This document shows, in pieces, positions 21,612-30,604 of a stretch of DNA of 30,604 nt. The position numbers and the translations under genes are program-made. This stretch comes from Saccoglossus kowalevskii. Its lineage: Eukaryota > Hemichordata > Enteropneusta > Harrimaniidae. A model generated the notes under the pieces. It did not search any database. It was not told where the DNA came from and worked only from the letters and a program-made list of their open reading frames with translations. The stretch spans positions 235,810-266,413 of the forward strand of contig NW_003106096.1 of assembly GCF_000003605.2 (NCBI RefSeq), written 5' to 3'. Numbering within the stretch: the first letter of the stretch is position 1; each line of letters starts with the position of its first letter.

Positions 21612-24600
21612 GTGCATTGGACTAATTCACTCAGACACTAAGAGCCAACGCCCTCAAAGTTTTTTAAACCTTGCTATTTATTAGTAAGATTTCAAAAGAA
21701 CTCGTTCCTTTCAGTTGAAGCACGTCGAGTTTGACACTGTACAACTATTGTTGTTTCTCACGCAGTTTCCACAGAAGCAAAATGTGTACTCGTTAGTGCT
21801 TTCTGGTCATGTGTGGTTGAAATGGGAAGGTCCCGCAGACGTATTTATCTGGGGGTGAAGCAAGATGATACAAAGCAGGGGTGCCTGAGGCGATGACCCA
21901 TTGATGACCTATATCGATTTCATCACTGCCGAAATGGAATGGGAACAACTCCCACTTTCGTTCTCACCTTGAATCTCAGTACGTGTCAAACTTTCAAGTA
22001 GTTCATAGATTTAGAAGTGGGCGATAGAACCACAGAGTAAATACTGCATATACTAGTTAGTTTACGGTCGGGTAAGAATTAGTAAACAATTACATTGCAT
22101 ATAACAAATCAGTCCAATCATTTCGATATATTGAGATGTATTACAAGTCTAAATACATGCGAGTACACATGATTCGAACTGTTCATACATCTGACCAAGG
22201 CCAGTTCGCTTGATCACCACGGCTCGTTTATCGGGGTGTACATTGATGCGAGGTTGGTATATACGCTGTGCGAACCGTCAATGTCGATGGTGATTTCCAG
22301 GACCCAAGTCATGACAAATATAGAGTAGTGTTCCGTCCCCTCCACATACATTAATTGTCATCAGTACTGATGCTGTCCAAGGTCGGACACAGTGTCACTG
22401 TGATAGAAGATTGGTGTAAACCTGGAGATAGAGTGACGACATGTGTCCCACCGGTGAAGAGTATCAGTTGCACTGTCTCTGCTCGTAATGCACTCATAAT
22501 GGTTTCAAACGAATTACACGAAATTATACATACGTACCAAACACACATACATATAAGTATGTTGTCTTGACAACTAGCTGGCCTGTGCCGTGTTGAGTAA
22601 GAGTATTTACCGCTGGCTGTGGTCCACCTCGTCTCTGCAAACGATACTGTACGCACAGTTCAGATCAGGTACACAAATACGGCCTCTATATGCATGAGAA
22701 AGGAGACAAGGGTTACGGCCATGCCAATTGTGTATCGCAATTATAATGCAGATTACTTTGTTGTATACGCTAAAATACTGCTATGTGTATATTATACCAG
22801 TCAGAACGCATCCAATCGGAAACCTATACTCCCCTCCCTAATGTCACGTCGATGATAACTAGGCAGTTTAAAAATAGACGTGAATTACAATACATAAAAA
22901 TAGACACATATTATATATTACGTGGCATCACGTGGCTTTATTTACGGTATTACACACTGGGTACAGCACCTGTGTGCGTTAGTGAAGTCCCAACTATAAG
23001 GGCGGCGAGCGTTCGTAATCTGGCCGTGACGTCCTTGGGAAAAGAAGCTCTACGTCTGAAAGGTATACTGAGCCAAGCCCACCACCAGTAGTCCAGTGAG
23101 TGCGGCTGCGATCGGTATATGTCGATGCATTTTCATTATATGTTTGACCCATTGGGTATTAAGTTATGTGCCCCACCTGGGACTACCTAGCGATGTGAAA
23201 TGAACTGATGGCATAAGCCCAATTGCTGAAAAGCGATGTGAGATTAGGACGCTTTACTCAAATTCGCGAATTATAGCCGAATTCGGAAATATTTCGAACG
23301 ATTTTCAATTAATTCAGGAATATTTTTAAACAAATGGTAGTACATAGTAACTAAAATATAAAACAGTTGATACAACTGGAAATACTATAATTATAACTTT
23401 ATTATGTTGCAAAACGGTATTATATAGCAATACGTGCTATCTGTCTCAAATCCGTCATATAAATGCATTCACTATGCCCCGGCACCGCCATTTCACGATT
23501 TTATAATATAATATAATATACACTTTAAATCCACCATCAATTAAAAGTAAATGTATCGACTCGCGTCGAAATGTTATAGAACTACTGTTACTGTTACAAA
23601 CACACATTCTAATGTTATTTACCCGGCATGCGCTCCTCAGGCTGCGTTAATGCTTGAGTAGTTCAAGTGGCTTGTGAGTAGATTTGTGAAACGACTGTGG
23701 CTCTAAAACCCTCTCCACACTTGACTAGTATAGGTGATATGTATTCAAGCATTGACTAGATTCTTGCGTCAAAATTCCGAAAAGAACTGTTCAACAGGTT
23801 TTCCATGGCTAATACAACAAGCTAAATGAACAAGATTGGCGTAGCAACATTCATGTTGTAGTAATATTTGTCACCATGTTAATTTTGTATGTGCACGCAA
23901 GATGTCAGGGATCGAGGGTACATCGTTGACAAAAAAATACCTAATTTATTATTGTTAGCGTCTTATGCCCATCCGGGTAACGTCTAGTATACCAGTTCAT
24001 ATAAACAGAAGACAACAAATACACAAAGGTATACGTAATACAATCACTATGTTATACAAATTCAAATTATTCTCATGTCAGTTGCTGCCTCATATTCAAA
24101 TCAAGTCAATTGTATTGATCTGCCAGTACATGTACATCGGACATATTTCACTATTTTTAAAAAAAATTGTTAAGATTTCTCAAATAAGTGCAACCTGTGT
24201 CCTTTATATGCTAGACGACAACTTATAACAAAATTGAAATTGTTGTTTATCTTTCATAATTATTTTATTGTACATAAACGCACTATGTTCTTAATTACAG
24301 TGTAATTCAGCTTAACTGTGTATGTCATTTCCATGATGTAGATCACCCTCAAAGACGGTGTTAGAATGATGTTTTCGCCTCTCCTTTAAATTAATCTCTT
24401 CAAAGGTGTTGTCGTCCTGCCACACCTCTTGCATTCTGCAAGGTGGTATTCGGTGTGTTAGGATTTGCGGTATGCAAAACCAGGCAATACGAGAAGTGCA
24501 TTGCCCCACGCAGTCATTAACCGGTTTCATGGTACCCCTTTTTCCAATTTCCTTACCTGTTTATGATTTCATTAGAGACTTTGTCAATCATTCGTATTTA

Positions 24601-27097
24601 CCAATGAAGTTAGCTAACTCAGATTGTTATTCAAATGAGAGGGGCGTTGTTCAATGTCGATTACAGAACTTATACCTAAACTGTTAAATGGGGTTCAATG
24701 CCCGAAGTTATGCGCACAACTTGATATATAATAACACCTATAAAATGGCGTTGCTTTGTGATATTGAAGGGAATTCCGACTACGTCAGAGATTGTGATAT
24801 GTTTTGAATATGTGTATATACTCGTCAAGCTTTGAAGAGTACAATACATTTCTGGTGGCGATCTTTACACCCCTTTCGGTAAATGGTACAGGCGACACAC
24901 CTGATGTCGTGGAAGGCCGGGAAGATCAGACAGTCGGTAAACACCATTTCTGGGTTCCTGTAAGAGCGTGGACATGGCACGGAATAGTAGGTGTGCTTTT
25001 GTGAGAATAACGACATTTATAACCATAAAACTAGACATTGTTATAGTGTGATTGGAGTGGGGGGGACCCGGATGACGTACGATGAATGTCAACAGGACCC
25101 GGTATCTCAAGTGACAGATATTAAATGTAAAAGTCGCTAGTTTCGTTGACGTTATAGTATTTCATAGACTGGGTCAGGATTTGTCGGGAATAAAAGCCCG
25201 GACGTGTGACGAGAACGCGGTGGGGTTTATAGGGCTCTGGACTGCAATATGACACGCCAGTTGTATCTTACATCTTACGCCTGTCTATCAACTTTAGAAA
25301 TCACCTCCGTTTCCGTGGCAATAAACCGCAGACCATCTATAATTGTAGTTGTTTTCTTAATCTATAGAATGACTGTGAATAAAAGGAATAACACTGCCTT
25401 ATGATTGTTATACTTTTTGTTATAGTATTGTGGTATTAAATTTATTCAACAAAGTCTGCAATACGTTCACCGACAACCGAGATGTTTACTCCGTAACGGC
25501 AAATTATCGCTTGTTGCTTATGTAAAGCGCCACCATGAGACCAGGACACGCAAGATGCAATTTTTACGAGTTTATTCAGATTACGCCTTACCAAGTCAGT
25601 TATTCAAATTATTTTTTTTTTGCGAAGTGCAACGGTTCGAACGGACGATTCGAGGTTTTCTCTCGTCCATACATAGCGCTTAATACTCAGAACAGGTGGC
25701 ATGATTATTTACGGGAAACCAGATACTAGAAGCAATCCACAGTATATCGCACACGTTACGTATATGTACATGGAAACAGTGCTGTAGTATGTACAATCGA
25801 AAATAAACAATTGGTCAGTGACCCTGTTAATGTCGGAAGAAGAATTGGGTAGAATTTATCACCCGAGGGAAAACTTTATGGCTAAAATTCCATGTAATCA
25901 AGTGGCTGTAATTAATGCGTTCTATTATGCGGAATTCCACGTGAATGCGACGAGTTTCAGTTTATAGGAAAAACTATCATTTGATTTCAAATCTCTAAAA
26001 TATTCAAGTTGCAGAATGTCTTTAACAGAGTGGTAATTTTTTCTCAATTGTTCAAAATTATCCAGCATCAGATGTATTACATACATGGATGCACGGTACA
26101 GTGTTATTACGTCTTCGTGTGTCTTAATATTTTTTGGACAATCATATAGAATCTCAAATTTCCGACTGAATGTTTCCTTTTTTTAAAAAATCCTAGTGGA
26201 TACAGCGCCACCAGACGTTTCCTGAAGTACTGAATACAATATATGTTCGACCACAGTACAATGATCCGTCAAAATTTAAATGCCCTGCACGGTCTCGTAT
26301 CCGTATATCCTTTTGTCATGTGGAGACAGTGAGCTGGAATATTTATACCTTGAACATCATTCAAGTTGCACAAGCATAACTAGCTGGTAACTACACTTGA
26401 ATTACTACGCCATATATGCGTCAACGAACAATAATAACAGTTATAGTACATTTGTGGGTAAATTGTTAATTCTGGCCACAGGAACCAATATATGAAACGG
26501 TGATATGAAATATACGACTTGTGGACTGCAAAATCACACGATATACATTTGCTCGAGTTCGCCATACAGTCTTCGTAACCAGTCGTAAAATATTCACTAA
26601 AACCCATCACACAGACTATCACTTTTATTTTGAAACACTGTCAAATACTTAAAACAATTACATTCGTTTTACTCATTCGTATCAAGAAACCCTTACACAA
26701 GTCGCAGGGTTCGAGGCCTTTCAGGCGATTTTAGAACGAGAATTCTAGATGAAGCCATGCTTTTGCTGCATGTACATGCATTGGGAACCGCTCTTGTTTC
26801 GTTTTAGTGTAAACCATCATTGTGTTCGATTTTGATGTTATCAGTTCATTAAAGTATTTTCCCCCATGATGAATTAATGTTTTAACTTCTAACTAATTTT
26901 CAAAATGTCTAACAACTCTAAATGGTTTCAACCTGGCTTGGCTCGCTGTGGGTGAATGGATCGGACAATAAATGCAATGATGGTAAATCTGGCCACCCAA
27001 CACCCGCCAGACTGAACACCTTGTCAAGATCATAGAGCTAAAAAGAGTTCCAGGCACTGACCAAAACCAAAACTTTACAATGAAGACGGAAAATTGC
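21612..27097. other. Intergenic DNA, no supported gene
   Basis: CpG is not depleted here (48 in 25021-26040). Open frames up to about 100 codons occur on both strands, overlap each other and match no family I know. A short TATAA microsatellite lies at 23502-23521. GGTTCGAGGCC at 26708-26718 fits a Pol III B box, but no tRNA arms pair around it. Confidence 0.5.
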
Positions 27098-27123
27098 ATC
27101 ACGGTTACTAAAAAAACCGTGAT
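27098..27123. repeat. Stem-loop, 9-bp perfect stem, 8-nt loop
   Basis: ATCACGGTT (27098-27106) pairs with AACCGTGAT (27115-27123). The stem continues outward with one bulged T (TTGC/GC). It does not match the histone stem-loop or a known riboregulator. Confidence 0.55.
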
Positions 27124-27224
27124 TGCATGCTCAACAGACTAGTTCGTTCCATTGTTATCAACACTGCATTTGAACTTTTGAAAACATCTTTCTATAGCGA
27201 ATTATGTTAGCTTGGATTGTGATT

Positions 27225-27238
27225 CCATGGTACCATGG
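27225..27238. repeat. 14-bp perfect palindrome
   Basis: CCATGGTACCATGG is its own reverse complement. Function unknown; it may be chance. Confidence 0.6.
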
Positions 27239-29134
27239 TGCAGTATGCTTTAGTCTATTATAGTCATCCTGCCTCGGTATAAGTTCGCTATATTGTGCTA
27301 TCATCCAATACAGCGCTACCAGGGTCGATGGTAGGCGAGATATAGTACAGTATTAATGGCAGTGCTAATGACACGCATACTTCACTACCGACCGCTGAGG
27401 TAATAGGCATACACACAAAGAGTGCAAAGTGAATTTACATAGCATTCTATACACGGTGGTTAGTTTATTTGCAGGCATGGTTAATCGTGCATTTCAGGAC
27501 GACCTTGCAGTGTTTTATGACTGTGTGGACCGTAACATACCAGTAGGTTATATATTATACAAGTGCATGAATTACCGTAATATGCGAGACCACTAAAACT
27601 CAATGCCCATGGAGAGAACACAAGTGTACACTCATAGACGCTCACAATTGCCTTAATTGCATTTCGACATTTCTACCATATGTGACAATAGACGGTACAT
27701 GTTTATAAAGACTTCTTCGCCTCAAACTGACACACAACCTTTTAAAAAGTAAACAAACATAACAAACTAATGTACCAATAAGGGTAAACATATTCCGGTG
27801 CTTGGTGTCTATTTTGGTGGAGGCTGCTCTTTTCCGCAGACGGGCTTGAGTAAATTGTTATGAGTATTTTAATGAATGCAATATAATTTCATAGCACCTT
27901 AAAAATACGACGTAAACTTTCACAATGGTGTGGAGCGAATGACATAGACAACTGGCAAAAGGTTAAACAACAACTCACAGAATCCAGTATGGTATTTGTC
28001 AGCAGAATGGCTATCATAATGCAATATATACATACTATTTGTATTGTCAATTTAGATAGCCAGGTTGATGAGATCAGGTATGAGCGATATTAGCAAAGTG
28101 TCCTACTTGTAGGTTTAACTAACCTCATCCGGAGACCAACCGCAACGTATGAAAACAAGACATGCTCTGTGCAAATCTCAGACCAAATTAAGACGTTCTG
28201 CTTTGCTGACCGATTAGCATTCAACGCCAATCTACGCTAACACACCCCATGATGAAAAGAAGACATCACTCACCCGTAACTTCTATAGAATCCAAAACCA
28301 CCTGTATTTGTTGAATGTCGGACCAGGCAATATCTCAGAGGTCCGCGTGTATCCCAGGTGAACCAGGGTACGAGTTATCAATGAAGTTAGCACCATACAA
28401 GGAATGACTGGAAAGTGTTTTCCGCGGACGGACAAATGACACCATTCACGTGTGGGGAGCCCTTATAACAGACCAGGTGAAGTGGTTCGTTTTAAACCAC
28501 TCCCTCTCCTTCTACAAACATTCTAATCAAATCAGCTCTTTGTGCGCTGTTATATGCCTTATTCATAGAAACACGTTTGCTTTTACTCCCATGACATTAA
28601 CTATTTAGCATACGACAACCTTTCAAACATTAAAGCGCACCAATAATTGCCGACATCGATGAGCGGCCTCGTCGTTAAAAATGTACTAGTGGAGCACGAT
28701 ATCAGATCACCGGAAACGAGACACATTAATTGTATGTTTTGTTTAGGAATGATTTAGTTCATTCCGGCCCTTGAGTTATACGCCGACCAGACAGACGTAG
28801 GTGATGGACACAAGTCGCACCCAGGGTCATCACAGGTGTGCACTCGATATTCGGACATTTTAATATTTGACATGTTACTAAAATTAACCCAAAGTACACA
28901 AATGATGTTGAATATTTGATTGTGTTTTAGGTCACGATAACGACGGGGATAGCGACCTATCCACTGCAATCACAGGCTACTCGTCACTGGATGGACATGT
29001 ACGCCTATATTACCCTATAGACGGCATTGCAAAAATTTAAGAGACGCTCATTCATATTTATGGACACGACCGAGTCTTATAATGGGACAGATACACATTT
29101 TGTTTGTAAACCACCATAAGATGATGATGATGGA
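27239..29134. other. Intergenic DNA, no supported gene
   Basis: No array or recognisable coding region. A 71-codon minus-strand frame at 28754-28969 has a Cys-containing stretch but no family I can name. Confidence 0.45.
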
Positions 29135-30604
29135 TGCCATCAACTATGGTTCACACCCTTAACTGCCATCAACTGTAGTTCACATCCTTGGCTGCCATCA
29201 ACTGTAGTTCACATCCTTGGCTGCCATCAACTGTGGTTCACATCCTTGGCTGCCATCAACTGTGGTTCACATCCTTGGCTGCCATCAACTGTGGTTTACA
29301 TCCTTGACTGCCATCAACTGTGGTTCACATCCTTGACTGCCATTAACTGTGGTTCACATATCTGGCCGCCATTATCAATTGTGGTTCACACTCTTCACTA
29401 CCATCAACTGTGGTTCACATCCTTGGCTGCCATCAACTGTGGTTCACATCCTTGGCTGCCATCAACTGTGGTTCACATCCTTGGCTGCCATCAACTGTGG
29501 TTCACATCCTTGACAGACTGTCATCAACTTTGGTTCACATCCTTGACTGCCATCAACTGTGGTTCACATCCTTGGCAGCCATCAACTGTGCTTCACATCG
29601 CTGGTTGCCATCATCAACTGTGGTTCACATCCCTGGTTGCCAACAACAACTGTGGTTTACATCCTTGACTGCCATCAACCGTGGATCACATCCTCAACTG
29701 CAATTAACTGTGGTTCACATCCTTGGCTGCCATCAACTGTGGTTCACATCCTTGACTGTCATCAACTGTGGTTCACATCCTTGACTGCCATAAACTGTAG
29801 TTCACATCCTTGACTGCCATTAACTGTGGTTCACATACCTGGCCGCCATTATCAATTGTGGTTCACACCCTCACTACCATCAACTGTGGTTCACATCCTT
29901 GGCTGTCATCAACTGTGGTTCACATCCTTGGCAGCCATCAACTGTGGTTAACATCTTTGACTGCCATAAACTGTGGTTCACATCCCTGGTTGCCATCGAG
30001 AGCTGTGGTTCACATCACTGGTTGCCATTTACAACTGTGGTTAACATCCTTGGCTGCAGTCAACTGTGGTTAACATCCTTGGCTGCCATCAACAGTGGTT
30101 AACATCCTTGGCTGCCATCAACTGTGGTTCACATACCTGGCCGCCATTATCAATTGTGGTTCACATCCTTGACTGCAATTAACTGTGGTTCACATCCTTG
30201 ACTGCCACCAATTCTGGTCAACATCCTTGGCTGCCATCAATTGTGGTTCACATCCTTGGCTGCCATCAACTGTGATTCACCTACCTAGCTGCCATTATCA
30301 ATTGTGGTTCACATCCTTGACTGCCACCAATTCATGGTCAACATCCTTGGCTGCCTTCAACAGTGGTTAACATCCTTGGCTGCCATCAACTGTGGTTCAC
30401 ATACCTGACCGCCATTATCAACTGTGGTTCACATCCTTGGCTGCCATCAATTGTGGTTCACATCCTTGACTGCAATTAACTGTGGTTAACATCCTTGGAT
30501 GCCATCAACTGTGGTTAACATCCTTGGCTGCCATTAACTGTGGTTAACATCCTTGGCTGCCAACAACTGTGGTTCACGCACCTGGTTGCCATCATCAATT
30601 GTGG
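29135..30604. repeat. Minisatellite, 29-bp unit, about 50 copies, runs off the right edge
   Basis: The unit is CCATCAACTG, TGGTTCACAT, CCTTGGCTG (29 bp; for example starts at 29401 and 29430). Longer variants insert bases as GCCGCCATTATCAATTG. No stop occurs in the usual unit in any forward frame, so long repeat-protein open frames (for example 29246-29668) appear in all three frames. I read these as by-products of the repeat. The array continues past the window. Confidence 0.96.

Noticed and set aside
25525-25729. GCCACCATG start context opening a 64-codon plus-strand frame
   Set aside because: The good start context is part of the recurrent AGCGCCACCA word, and the peptide matches nothing known.
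26708-26718. Pol III B-box match GGTTCGAGGCC suggesting a tRNA or SINE
   Set aside because: The flanking bases do not pair as a T-arm, and no A box or acceptor stem is found at the right distance.
29246-29668. 140-codon open frame on the plus strand
   Set aside because: It lies wholly in the 29-bp minisatellite. All three forward frames are open in the same way, and there is no start, splice or family evidence.

Overview
This is animal nuclear DNA: AT-rich, intron-bearing and full of tandem repeats and small inverted-repeat elements. The repeat types (AGCTCC-type hairpin ends, CTGTAAAAT-type MITE ends) and the CpG pattern suggest a marine invertebrate, perhaps a mollusc or other lophotrochozoan. 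That placement rests on memory of repeat styles and is weak. I recognise one protein-coding exon. No rRNA, tRNA, CRISPR or bacterial-type operon is visible.

Layout. (1) Positions 1-14140 read as the 5' part of a very long first intron of a minus-strand filamin gene. I found no second filamin exon there, so the intron probably runs off the left edge. It holds an inverted-repeat element (3673-3785), a hairpin-ended element with six ~155-bp internal repeats (about 4200-5336), a 706-bp element with 45-bp terminal inverted repeats (5721-6426), and a 62-bp tandem repeat (7218-7561). (2) 14141-14483 is filamin coding exon 1: the start codon and most of the first calponin-homology (actin-binding) domain, ending at a consensus splice donor. 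(3) 14484 to about 15420 is the putative promoter and 5' UTR. Reading away from the start codon it holds a CCAAT box, a TATCGATA palindrome, a perfect CArG box beside an ETS-type site, and a YY1-like site. (4) 16016-19657 is a minisatellite of about 88 units of 41 bp with an assembly gap of 163 Ns and two visible higher-order duplications (16 and 14 units). (5) 20270-21400 is a degenerate repeat field interrupted by a TA-flanked 224-bp MITE. (6) 21400-29130 is intergenic with no gene I can support. (7) 29135 to the right edge is a 29-bp minisatellite open in all three forward frames.

The clearest large-scale signal is CpG content. My hand counts are 5 CpG in 12001-13020, 48 in 14041-15060 and 48 in 25021-26040. 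The step lies near 13.75 kb, just inside the filamin gene. This fits the mosaic gene-body methylation of many invertebrates: depleted in the transcribed body, preserved at the promoter and upstream.

I do not see a new multi-gene system. The points most worth checking are the SRF/ETS-type promoter of a cytoskeletal gene, the CpG step, the nested repeat structures, and the several inverted-repeat elements.
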